DNA from: Vicingus sp036171675
GTDB lineage: Bacteria > Bacteroidota > Bacteroidia > Flavobacteriales_E > Vicingaceae
DNA length: 21,688 nucleotides
Direction: 5' to 3'
Assembly (NCBI GenBank): GCA_036171675.1
Contig: JAVHRO010000024.1
Span: 1-21,688, forward strand
Shown here: in pieces, positions 15,930-21,688 of the stretch
Layout of the letters: every line of letters begins with the position of its first letter
Position numbering within the stretch: the first letter of the stretch is position 1
Translations under genes and position numbers: made by a program
Notes under the pieces: model-generated
Seen by the model: only the letters and a program-made list of their open reading frames with translations
Databases searched by the model: none
What the model was told of the DNA's origin: nothing

Positions 15930-15951
15930 ATTAGAAAAGTATTTTTCTAAT
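15930..15951. repeat. AT-rich hairpin with 9-bp arms and GTAT loop
   Basis: ATTAGAAAA and TTTTCTAAT surround GTAT, giving a perfect 9-bp stem 17 bp before the CT microsatellite. Function unknown. Confidence 0.5.
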
Positions 15952-15967
15952 TTATAGGAAATGTTAA

Positions 15968-15991
15968 CTCTCTCTCTCTCTCTCTCTCTCT
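15968..15991 (+). repeat. Dinucleotide microsatellite (CT)12
   Basis: Twelve uninterrupted CT units; a GTTAAC site abuts the array (15963-15968, sharing its first C) and another lies at 16004-16009. Pure dinucleotide tracts of this length are rare in bacteria and prone to slippage. It is about 250 bp upstream of the lipoprotein start. Confidence 0.98.
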
Positions 15992-16134
15992 ACATAATTG
16001 AGCGTTAACGTTTAAATATAGTTGATATTCTAAATTCATCTTAACCAAAGATAAAAAAAAATTAAATACTTACAAGTTTATATCATTAATAGACACAAGT
16101 TTTATTGTAAACTCAGTTGTATTTCTCTTTGCTG

Positions 16135-16155
16135 CCGCGAGCGACCCGCTCGTGG
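16135..16155. repeat. GC-rich stem-loop, REP-like
   Basis: CCGCGAGCG and CGCTCGTGG around ACC form a 9-bp stem with one G-T pair. The 21 bp are about 80% G+C in otherwise AT-rich surroundings, which suggests an inserted repetitive palindrome and not local drift. No transposase is nearby. Confidence 0.55.
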
Positions 16156-16188
16156 TTTGTAAGGTAAAATGAAATATCCAAATAATTA

Positions 16189-16420
16189 AATTAGTCCAAC
16201 CTTAAAAAGTATAATATATTGATTGTAAGTAATATAAAAATGATCTTAGTTGTTTAAAACTGCAAGATTATGCTTGCCTCTGCTGGGTTTTACTACAAAA
16301 GAATGATGAATAAATGGAAATCTGTTCTTTTTGACTTTTTTCAATAAATGGTTTTTTACTTTTTCAATCCATTTTTCAATCCAAAAAATATAACTCTAAC
16401 TTTTTAAGAGTGGACTAATT
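16189..16420. mobile_element. MITE-like 232-bp segment with terminal inverted repeats
   Basis: The left end AATTAGTCCA (16189-16198) continues to CTTAAAAAGT (16201-16210). The right end is the reverse complement: ACTTTTTAAG (16399-16408), ending TGGACTAATT (16411-16420). Over 22 positions 20 match. The inside has no transposase, only a short direct repeat (TTTTTCAATCCA twice near 16361-16384) and a 25-codon open frame. The size, the inverted ends and the lack of coding fit a non-autonomous miniature element; target duplications are not clear because the flanks are all A/T. Confidence 0.5.
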
Positions 16421-16429
16421 ATTATCGTC

Positions 16430-16467
16430 ACTGCTTCATTTTACTTTTTTTAGTAAAATGAAGCAGT
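16430..16467. repeat. Perfect 16-bp hairpin with T6 loop
   Basis: ACTGCTTCATTTTACT (16430-16445) and AGTAAAATGAAGCAGT (16452-16467) are perfect complements around six T. It starts 10 bp after the MITE-like segment and lies about 57 bp beyond the end of the minus-strand aminotransferase gene. It lacks a T-run on the minus strand, so it is a poor classical terminator, though it could still stabilise the mRNA 3' end. Confidence 0.85.
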
Positions 16468-16479
16468 CTTTCTATTCAT

Positions 16480-16507
16480 AACGAAGTCCTTCGTTCCTCG
16501 CAATGAC
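16480..16507 (-). repeat. Short dispersed-type repeat (GTCATTGCGAGGAACGAAG)
   Basis: The minus strand reads GTCATTGCGAGGAACGAAG, followed by GACTTCGTT, so that AACGAAG and CTTCGTT form a 7-bp stem. From memory, near-identical strings recur in intergenic regions of many unrelated bacterial genomes, including Bacteroidota. Only one copy is in this window, so the repeat status cannot be shown here. Confidence 0.45.
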
Positions 16508-16523
16508 AGAATATCTATTAGGA

Positions 16524-17705
16524 TTAGCCAATACTTTCCAAAATTACCTGACAAGCCATTTTTATTTCATCTTCAGAAATAATTAAAGGTGGAGCAATTC
16601 GTAATGATTTATCGTTGAACAAAAACCAATCGGTTAATACTCCGTTTGCAATACATCGGTCAATAATGGCTTTGTTGGTTTCAAAACTATCAAGTTCAAC
16701 AGCTATCAATAAACCAAAACTACGAACTTCTTTTATTTTTTGATGTTTTAACAATTCAACAAATAACTGTTCTTTTTGAGGAACCGTTAAAATCAGCTCA
16801 TTTTCATAAAGTAAGGTTTGTAAATTGGCGTAAGCTGCAGCACAGCTCACTGGATGACCACCAAAAGTTGTAATGTGTCCCAAAATTGGATTGGTTTTTA
16901 AACTTCCCATTATTTCGTTTGAAGAAATAAATGCTCCAATAGGAAACCCTCCCCCCATAGCTTTTGCTAGTGTAATAATGTCGGGAACGACACCAAAATG
17001 TTCGAAAGCAAACAATTTACCTGTTCGTCCAAATCCAGTTTGTATTTCGTCAAAAATTAAAAGCGTACCAGTTTCGGTACATTTATTTCTGAGTTTTTGT
17101 AAATAGTTGTTTTTTGGAACAATTACGCCAGCTTCACCCATTATTGGTTCAACAATTACACAGGCTGTTTTGGTAGTTATTCCAGATAAATCGTTTTCGT
17201 TGTTAAATTCCAATTGAATAATGTCGGGCAGTAAGGGTTCGAAAGGTTTTTTATACTCGTCGCTACCAATAATACTCAAACATCCTTGTGTACTGCCGTG
17301 GTAGGCATTTTTAAAACTGATAATTTCTCTTCTCCCAGTATATCGTTTGGCTAATTTTAATGCTCCTTCGTTTGCTTCGCTTCCTGAATTTACAAAGTAA
17401 CACGAGCTTAAAGAGGAGGGAAGTTGTTGTGTTAAAAGTTGAGCTAATTTTACTTGTGGCGATTGAACAAACTCACCGTAAACCATTAAATAAGTATATT
17501 TTTCTAATTGTTCTTTTACGGCGTTGATAACGTTTGGATGTCGATGTCCCAAATTACTTACAGAAATGCCCGAAATTAAATCCAAGTATTTTTTACCATT
17601 TACATCAATCATATACATTCCTTCGGCGTTTTCAATTTCTAAACATAACGGAAAATCGCTGGTTTGAGCAACGTGTTCGAGAAATAATGAGCGTTGTGAT
17701 TGCAT
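16524..17705 (-). CDS. Class-III PLP-dependent aminotransferase (acetylornithine aminotransferase-like)
   Basis: A fold-type I aminotransferase of 393 residues, normal for the class. Visible motifs, numbered from MQSQRS: LGHRHPNV (52-59), VNSGSEANEGALKLA (105-119) for phosphate binding, YHGST (135-139), IFDEIQTGFGRTG (217-229) with the Asp that contacts the pyridine nitrogen, and TLAKAMGGGFPIGA, whose Lys248 would form the Schiff base; ITTFGGHP follows. The closest named group is acetylornithine/succinyl-diaminopimelate aminotransferase, but no arginine or lysine genes are present, so the substrate is uncertain. The ATG at 17705 was chosen because it lies 4 bp after the preceding stop; an earlier in-frame start would run deep into the upstream gene. 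It is the last of three tightly packed genes. Read on the minus strand, GCC-ATG-GGG-GGA-GGG encodes the AMGGG motif. Confidence 0.93.
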   Translation of the reverse strand: MQSQRSLFLEHVAQTSDFPLCLEIENAEGMYMIDVNGKKYLDLISGISVSNLGHRHPNVINAVKEQLEKYTYLMVYGEFVQSPQVKLAQLLTQQLPSSLSSCYFVNSGSEANEGALKLAKRYTGRREIISFKNAYHGSTQGCLSIIGSDEYKKPFEPLLPDIIQLEFNNENDLSGITTKTACVIVEPIMGEAGVIVPKNNYLQKLRNKCTETGTLLIFDEIQTGFGRTGKLFAFEHFGVVPDIITLAKAMGGGFPIGAFISSNEIMGSLKTNPILGHITTFGGHPVSCAAAYANLQTLLYENELILTVPQKEQLFVELLKHQKIKEVRSFGLLIAVELDSFETNKAIIDRCIANGVLTDWFLFNDKSLRIAPPLIISEDEIKMACQVILESIG

Positions 17706-17709
17706 AGTT

Positions 17710-18009
17710 CTATTTTGCTTCAATATTATAAAGGCTTTCAACCGTCCAAGCTTCAGCTGGAGCACTGAATAAGGGTTTGGTATTTTTCCAAACCTGTTTA
17801 AATAAATCGGAAACTCTATACTTTTCTAGGTATTCATCCGATTTCCAATAACTATAGGTGAAAAAGATGTTCGGGTTATTTTTATCTCGAAGTAATTCTA
17901 GATGTTCAACACCTTCAAAATTTCTGATATGGTGTTTGTTAGCATTAAAGGTTTCTAAAAAGGCATCGACATTTTCGGGACTAAAAGTCATCTTAACTAT
18001 TCTAATCAT
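17710..18009 (-). CDS. ABM-type (antibiotic biosynthesis monooxygenase-like) small protein
   Basis: A 99-residue protein with the dimeric alpha-beta barrel pattern of the ABM/YgiN group: MIRIVKMTFSPENVDAFLET at the start, then FEGVEHLELLRD, then FFTYSYWKSDEYLEKYRVSD and FKQVWKNTKPLF. Members are small cofactor-free monooxygenases or heme- and quinone-related enzymes, and many have no known role. The ATG at 18009 overlaps the end of the upstream SAM-hydrolase gene by 8 bp; an ATG at 18018 (MNFMIRIV) is possible but family members usually start at MIRIV. The overlap and the 4-bp gap to the aminotransferase indicate one operon. The substrate cannot be predicted. Confidence 0.85.
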   Translation of the reverse strand: MIRIVKMTFSPENVDAFLETFNANKHHIRNFEGVEHLELLRDKNNPNIFFTYSYWKSDEYLEKYRVSDLFKQVWKNTKPLFSAPAEAWTVESLYNIEAK

Positions 18010-18784
18010 AAAATTCAATTCGAATTAAATCGGTTTCTTTTAATCCCATTAATTTACTAGCATTCCCTCTGTTTACTGCAATTTCAATAAAACCTGAGGA
18101 GCTAAATAATGCTAATTTTTCACCTTCAGAAACTTGATTATAAGCAATTAATATTTCTGAAATTTTATAGCTTGAATTTCTTAAAAAGATATAAAAATTT
18201 CTGCCTTTTCCATACGATTTGAACATCGATTCAGAAATATTACTAATCAAATTACCATAATGATCAATATAGGCTACCATTCCTTTAATAGAATTGTTTT
18301 CAGAAATAGCCCTAAACATTGTTTTTACTTCAATGGTTTCTTTTATTTTACCAATCATTTCTAGCGTTCCACCTCTAGCCAAATGGCAAGCTGCTTTTAC
18401 AAACACATCTCTTGTTGGAAAGGTAACAGTATCCGTATCTTGATTTAGATTTAGTGCTACAATTTTTTCAGGAATTTTATCAAAAATTAAAGAAAAAATA
18501 CCGTTGTCGGCACCAACAAAATAATGTCCATTTTCAAAAATAGCAATATGTGCAGTTTCAAGATTGGATTCTGTATTTACGCCAACAATATGAACGGTTC
18601 CTTTAGGAAATTCATTATAACAGTTTCTAATAATTATTGCTGCTTTTATGTAGTCGAATGCGGGTATTTCGTGAGTAATATCAACAATAGAAACATCAGG
18701 CAATTGGCTGAGTATAGCGCCTTTAATTGCTGCAGCATAATAGTCTTTTGTGCCTAAATCTGATGTTAATGTTATAACAGACAT
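18002..18784 (-). CDS. SAM hydroxide adenosyltransferase-family protein (DUF62), divergent active site
   Basis: A 260-residue protein of the family that hydrolyses S-adenosylmethionine to adenosine and methionine and also includes fluorinases and chlorinases. Family marks: ITLTSDLGTKDYYAAAIKG at the start, VDITHEIPAFD (34-44), GADNGIFSLI (91-100), RDVFVKAACHLARGG (125-139) and YIDHYGNLISNI. In characterised hydrolases an Asp-Arg-His triad is built from VDPGVG-x-x-R and the His of the last motif. Here the first part reads VGVNTESNLETAHIAI: Asn70 stands at the Asp position and Thr77 at the Arg position, while His134 is kept. It may be a Bacteroidota variant with altered chemistry or a binding protein. 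It is the first gene of a three-gene operon, divergent from phoH. Confidence 0.9.
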   Translation of the reverse strand: MSVITLTSDLGTKDYYAAAIKGAILSQLPDVSIVDITHEIPAFDYIKAAIIIRNCYNEFPKGTVHIVGVNTESNLETAHIAIFENGHYFVGADNGIFSLIFDKIPEKIVALNLNQDTDTVTFPTRDVFVKAACHLARGGTLEMIGKIKETIEVKTMFRAISENNSIKGMVAYIDHYGNLISNISESMFKSYGKGRNFYIFLRNSSYKISEILIAYNQVSEGEKLALFSSSGFIEIAVNRGNASKLMGLKETDLIRIEFYD

Positions 18785-18833
18785 TTTTCTGTAAATTGTT
18801 AATAATTATAAGCGGAATAAGCAAGTTTATTAA

Positions 18834-18868
18834 ATCAAAATTTTGATATTTACCTTGCTAATATTAGC
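18834..18868. promoter_or_regulatory. Two perfect palindromes in the divergent region before phoH
   Basis: ATCAAAATTTTGAT (18834-18847) and GCTAATATTAGC (18857-18868) are both perfect palindromes, 9 bp apart, in the 111-bp gap between the SAM-hydrolase-family gene and phoH. The second starts 39 bp before the phoH start. They could be operators controlling both directions; no clear TAnnTTTG match is present for either gene. Confidence 0.4.
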
Positions 18869-18895
18869 TCAAAGATACCATTAAAATTATATTAT

Positions 18896-19855
18896 TTGAA
18901 CGAAAAAATTATAGAAATTTCAGGTGTTAGTCCACTTGAATTATTTGGAATTAACGAATCTAAACTAAGCGTAATAAAGACCTACTTTCCCAAACTCAAA
19001 GTTGTATATCGTGGCGATTATCTTAAAGCCATTGGAAAAGATGATGAAATTGAACTTTTTGAAAAAAAGATAGCTTTATTAATTGCCCATTTACTCAAAT
19101 ACAAACAGCTTACCGAAGGTAATATTGAGCGATTAATGAATGAAAAAATAGGGGAGGAGAGTACTACCCTTAAACATGATGATGACATTTTAGTTTTTGG
19201 TAATGCTGGGTTAATTGTAAAAGCGAAGACGGCTAATCAACGAAAATTTGTACAAGAAACAGAAAAAAATGATTTAGTTTTTGTAGTTGGTCCAGCAGGA
19301 ACCGGAAAGTCATACACTGCTGTTGCTCTAGCCATAAGAGCATTAAAAAACAAAGAAGTTAGACGAATTATTTTAACACGTCCTGCCGTGGAAGCTGGTG
19401 AACATTTAGGTTTTCTTCCTGGAGATTTAAAAGAAAAATTAGACCCATATCTACAACCATTGTATGACGCATTAAGAGATATGATTCCTATAGAAAAACT
19501 TAAGGAGATGCTTGAAGATGGAACCATTCAAATTGCCCCTTTAGCATTTATGCGTGGACGTACCTTAGATAGTGCTTTTGTAATATTGGATGAAGCTCAA
19601 AATGCAACAAAGAGTCAGTTTAAAATGTTTTTGACCCGAATGGGAAAATCAGCAAAATTTATTGTAAATGGCGATGAAACACAAATAGATTTACCTAGAA
19701 ATCAGCAATCTGGCTTAAAACAAGCCCTTTCAATATTTTCTAATGTAAATGGAATAAGTATTGTTCGATTCGATGAGAAAGATGTTATTCGTCATGATTT
19801 AGTTAGAAAGATTATTATGGCTTATAAAAGTGAAAATACAGAAGATAATTCATGA
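18896..19855 (+). CDS. PhoH-family ATPase (PhoH/YbeZ-like)
   Basis: A 319-residue P-loop ATPase of the PhoH family, associated with RNA metabolism and in some bacteria with YbeY and phosphate starvation. An N-terminal KH-like region (SPLELFGINESKL, VVYRGDYLKAIG) precedes the ATPase domain: Walker A GPAGTGKS at 132-139, the family signature ILTRPAVEAGEHLGFLPGDL (158-177), YLQPLYDAL, LAFMRGRTLDSAFVI and Walker B VILDEAQN (228-235), then IVNGDETQIDLP. The start is a TTG at 18896; there is no in-frame ATG upstream in the leader, and starting here preserves the family N-terminus MNEKIIEISG. No ybeY is next to it. It stands alone on its transcript, or may read into the STAS gene, which has its own promoter. 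Confidence 0.92.
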   Translation: MNEKIIEISGVSPLELFGINESKLSVIKTYFPKLKVVYRGDYLKAIGKDDEIELFEKKIALLIAHLLKYKQLTEGNIERLMNEKIGEESTTLKHDDDILVFGNAGLIVKAKTANQRKFVQETEKNDLVFVVGPAGTGKSYTAVALAIRALKNKEVRRIILTRPAVEAGEHLGFLPGDLKEKLDPYLQPLYDALRDMIPIEKLKEMLEDGTIQIAPLAFMRGRTLDSAFVILDEAQNATKSQFKMFLTRMGKSAKFIVNGDETQIDLPRNQQSGLKQALSIFSNVNGISIVRFDEKDVIRHDLVRKIIMAYKSENTEDNS

Positions 19856-19873
19856 AACAATACATTTAATAGA

Positions 19874-19904
19874 TTGCATGGTAAAATTTGTTTTTATACA
19901 TTTG
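19874..19904 (+). promoter_or_regulatory. Promoter TTG-N20-TACATTTG for the STAS-rnz pair
   Basis: TTG at 19874-19876 and a perfect TAnnTTTG match (TACATTTG, 19897-19904) are 20 bp apart, a close fit to the Bacteroidota consensus. Transcription would start about 16 bp before the STAS ATG at 19927. Best promoter in the window. Confidence 0.75.
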
Positions 19905-19926
19905 TTTAGTATTAAAATTAATAACC

Positions 19927-20316
19927 ATGCAATTTAATATAAAAAAGTATGAAAGCTATACACTTATAAGCTTTAATACAGAAAAATTAGATGCTCTTTT
20001 ATCGCCAGATTTGAAAGCCGAATTGGTACTGATTAATAAAAACGGAGATAAAAATATTTTAATTGATTTAACCTCTGTTAAATATTGCGATTCTTCTGGT
20101 TTAAGTGCTCTTTTAATTGGTAATAGGGTTTGTAAAGATGCTAATGGGTCGTTTATCATTTGTGGATTGCAACCAATGGTAAAAAAACTCATTAACATTT
20201 CGCAATTAGATAATATCCTAACTATTATACCAACGTTACCTGAGGCTATCGATTACTTGTTTATGGAGGAATTAGAACGCGAAATGGGATTAGAAGATTT
20301 TGATGACGAACTTTAG
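19927..20316 (+). CDS. STAS-domain protein (anti-sigma-factor antagonist-like)
   Basis: A 129-residue single STAS domain. Motifs: NILIDLTSVKYCDSSGLSAL (43-62), in which DSSG carries the serine that is phosphorylated in SpoIIAA-like proteins (Ser57), and FIICGLQPMVKKLINISQLD with the usual C-terminal strand and helix. The acidic end (EELEREMGLEDFDDEL) is a short tail. The ATG at 19927 (MQFNIKKYES) fits the family and the promoter just upstream; an ATG at 19888 would add 13 hydrophobic residues and lies within the promoter. No partner kinase or sigma factor is in the window, so the partner is unknown. The last 14 bp overlap the RNase Z gene, so the two are translated from one mRNA. Confidence 0.9.
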   Translation: MQFNIKKYESYTLISFNTEKLDALLSPDLKAELVLINKNGDKNILIDLTSVKYCDSSGLSALLIGNRVCKDANGSFIICGLQPMVKKLINISQLDNILTIIPTLPEAIDYLFMEELEREMGLEDFDDEL

Positions 20317-21232
20317 TGTTTTAATATTGGGAAGTGCTTCGGCATCACCAACATTATCTAGAAATCCAAGTGCGCAGCTAATAAATATTAACGAACAATA
20401 TTTTCTGGTTGATTGTGGCGAAGGAACTCAAACCAGATTGCGAGAAAATAACATTAAGTTTCAACGAATTAATCATATTTTCATTAGTCATCTTCATGGT
20501 GATCATTATTTAGGATTGTTAGGTTTACTGCAAACGATGCATTTGTTGGGGAGAATTAATCCTATTCATGTTTACGGTCCAATTCAATTAAAGGAAATTA
20601 TTGATATTAATTTAAAACATTCATACAGTACATTAAAATATCCTTTGGTTTTTCATGAAACACATACCAAACAATCGGAAGTAATATTAGAAACTGAAGA
20701 AGTGATAGTGAGTACAATAATACTAAAACATAGAGTGCCTTGTACAGGTTTTGTATTCAAGGAAAAAACAAAGCCTCGAAAAATAAACCCACAGGCAATT
20801 AAGTATTACAAAATACCAACTTATGGGTTAAATAAGATTAAATCAGGCGAAGATTTTTATTTTCTTGGTGGCTTAGAGGTTATTAAAAATGAAATTTTAA
20901 CCTTTAACCCAGAGCCATCTTACAGCTATGCGTATTGTTCGGATACTAAATTTGATGAACAAATAATTCCAATAATAAAAGATGTTGATATCCTTTATCA
21001 TGAGGCAACATTTTTAGATGTTGATATTAAAAGGGCTGAAGCTACCTATCATAGCACTGCTAAGCAAGCGGCTACTATTGCGTTGAAAGCAAATGTTAAG
21101 TTGTTGATTATCGGACACTTTTCTAATCGCTATGGCGATTTAAGTGTTTTATTAAAGGAGTCTAAATCGGTTTTCCCGAATACTGTTTTAGGTATAGAAA
21201 ACAACCGATTTAAGTTGCCAAATAACGAGTAA
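20303..21232 (+). CDS. rnz: Ribonuclease Z
   Basis: RNase Z cuts the 3' trailer from tRNA precursors. The 309-residue product has the zinc-dependent metallo-beta-lactamase fold: SAQLININEQYFLVDCGEGT at the start, the ligand motif SHLHGDH (62-68) followed by YLGLLGLLQTMHLLGR, then HRVPCTGFVFKEK of the flexible-arm and His region, YCSDTKFDEQIIP with the ligand Asp, LYHEATFLD, and the final ligand in LLIIGHFSNRY. Length and order match the short bacterial form (RNase Z, ElaC). The ATG at 20303 was chosen; it sits inside the end of the STAS gene (14-bp overlap). Pairing of STAS and rnz recurs in Flavobacteria as I remember it, which supports a stable operon, not a chance overlap. Confidence 0.95.
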   Translation: MTNFSVLILGSASASPTLSRNPSAQLININEQYFLVDCGEGTQTRLRENNIKFQRINHIFISHLHGDHYLGLLGLLQTMHLLGRINPIHVYGPIQLKEIIDINLKHSYSTLKYPLVFHETHTKQSEVILETEEVIVSTIILKHRVPCTGFVFKEKTKPRKINPQAIKYYKIPTYGLNKIKSGEDFYFLGGLEVIKNEILTFNPEPSYSYAYCSDTKFDEQIIPIIKDVDILYHEATFLDVDIKRAEATYHSTAKQAATIALKANVKLLIIGHFSNRYGDLSVLLKESKSVFPNTVLGIENNRFKLPNNE

Positions 21233-21269
21233 AACCAGTGTTAATAGCTTGTTAATAACTATTGAAGCC

Positions 21270-21304
21270 TTGTGTTTATTGACTTTTTAAAACTCCTATA
21301 TTTG
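21270..21304 (+). promoter_or_regulatory. Promoter with TATATTTG for the HU gene
   Basis: TATATTTG at 21297-21304 is a perfect TAnnTTTG match about 40 bp before the HU ATG. Possible TTG elements lie at 21279-21281 (15 bp away) and 21270-21272 (24 bp away), both slightly outside the ideal spacing. Confidence 0.65.
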
Positions 21305-21343
21305 ATATGATAACCTTAATATTAACTTTTAAATTTAAAAAAC

Positions 21344-21616
21344 ATGAACAAAGGTGAATTAATTGATGCTATGGCTAAAGAAGCTGGATTAACTAAAGCT
21401 GATGCAGGAAGTGCTTTAAATGCATTTGTAGGTGCTGTTTCTAAATCATTAAAAAAAGGCGATGCTGTACAGTTAATCGGATTTGGTACTTTCTCAATCT
21501 CTAAAAGAGCTGCAAGAACTGGAAGAAACCCACAAACTGGTAAAGAAATCAAAATTGCTGCTAAAAAAGTTGCTAAATTTAAAGCTGGTAAAGCTTTAGC
21601 TGATGTTGTAAAATAA
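21344..21616 (+). CDS. hup: HU-family DNA-binding protein
   Basis: A 90-residue histone-like protein that binds and bends DNA as a dimer. It starts MNKGELIDAMAKEAGLTKAD, with the two N-terminal helices, then VQLIGFGTFSISKRAARTG and the beta-arm with GRNPQTGKEIKI (the Pro that intercalates is in RNP, residues 61-63), and ends in the basic helix AAKKVAKFKAGKALADVVK. The length equals the family standard. Codon use (GCT, AAA, GGT and AAC/AAT in regular patterns) and the strong promoter-terminator pair suggest high expression from a monocistronic unit. Confidence 0.97.
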   Translation: MNKGELIDAMAKEAGLTKADAGSALNAFVGAVSKSLKKGDAVQLIGFGTFSISKRAARTGRNPQTGKEIKIAAKKVAKFKAGKALADVVK

Positions 21617-21634
21617 TTTTACACCTCAACAAAT

Positions 21635-21669
21635 AAAAGAGGGTGTCCAAAAAGGCATCCTCTTTTTTT
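21635..21669 (+). terminator. Intrinsic terminator of the HU gene
   Basis: GAGGGTGTC (21639-21647) pairs with GGCATCCTC (21654-21662), with two G-U pairs, extended by four A-T pairs, and a run of seven T follows (21663-21669). It lies about 20 bp after the HU stop. Confidence 0.9.
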
Positions 21670-21688
21670 ATGCAACAAATTTTAATTT

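Larger units (their letters stand above)
15722..16523. other. Gene-free 802-bp region rich in small repeats
   Basis: No convincing coding sequence on either strand. The first 100 bp must hold the promoter and leader of the minus-strand lipoprotein; AAGTGG and CCACTT at 15778-15799 form a small stem in it. The rest contains, in order, two AT-rich hairpins, a CT microsatellite, a GC-rich stem-loop, a 232-bp segment with terminal inverted repeats, a 16-bp perfect hairpin and a short dispersed-type repeat, each listed separately. Confidence 0.85.

Noticed and set aside
16270..16347. A 25-codon open frame inside the MITE-like segment (contains KRMMNKWKSVLFDF)
   Set aside because: Too short, no supporting start signal, and no similarity to a transposase that I can recognise.

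Overview
The window looks like a chromosomal segment of an AT-rich member of the Bacteroidota, probably Flavobacteriales. The grounds are the very low G+C, start codons without clear Shine-Dalgarno sequences, several promoters matching the Bacteroidota -7 element TAnnTTTG, secreted proteins with Bacteroidota domain styles (carboxypeptidase-regulatory fold, TPR plus PD40 propeller, SPOR), and the gene set prmA, clpS, phoH, STAS, rnz, HU. I could not run a search, so the lineage is an inference from gene content and style.

Left part (1-1688): two minus-strand genes. One is an ACT-domain-like cytoplasmic protein with an intrinsic terminator at the window edge. The other is a secreted protein with a carboxypeptidase-regulatory-like domain. 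Centre-left (1770-15052): a plus-strand cluster of prmA, a 1487-residue secreted protein of unknown function, a 2230-residue protein (TPR, PD40, regulatory-like fold, long coiled coils, internal repeats, three SPOR-like domains), clpS starting inside the stop codon of the giant gene, and an M48 lipoprotein peptidase. A clean bidirectional terminator closes it. The two giant envelope genes account for about half of the window and sit between prmA and clpS, which I remember as close neighbours in many Flavobacteriia. They are the strongest candidate for an undescribed system: a very large peptidoglycan-binding envelope protein resembling PorE of the type IX secretion system, with SPOR domains in place of OmpA, co-encoded with a large partner, a lipoprotein peptidase and an N-degron adaptor.

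Centre-right (15074-16523): a minus-strand lipoprotein, then about 800 bp without a gene. This stretch is packed with structure: several hairpins, a (CT)12 microsatellite, a GC-rich stem-loop, a 232-bp segment bounded by 20-22 nt inverted repeats (MITE-like), a perfect 16-bp hairpin, and a copy of a dispersed motif resembling GTCATTGCGAGGAACGAAG. It looks like a landing zone for small non-autonomous repeats.

Right part (16524-21669): a tight minus-strand operon (SAM hydroxide adenosyltransferase-family protein, ABM-type monooxygenase-like protein, class-III aminotransferase) diverges from plus-strand phoH. The region between them holds two perfect palindromes. A promoter then drives a STAS-domain protein and RNase Z, which overlap by 14 bp. 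Last comes an HU gene with its own promoter and a terminator whose core is nearly identical to the one at the left edge. No tRNA, rRNA, CRISPR array, complete insertion sequence or prophage gene was seen.
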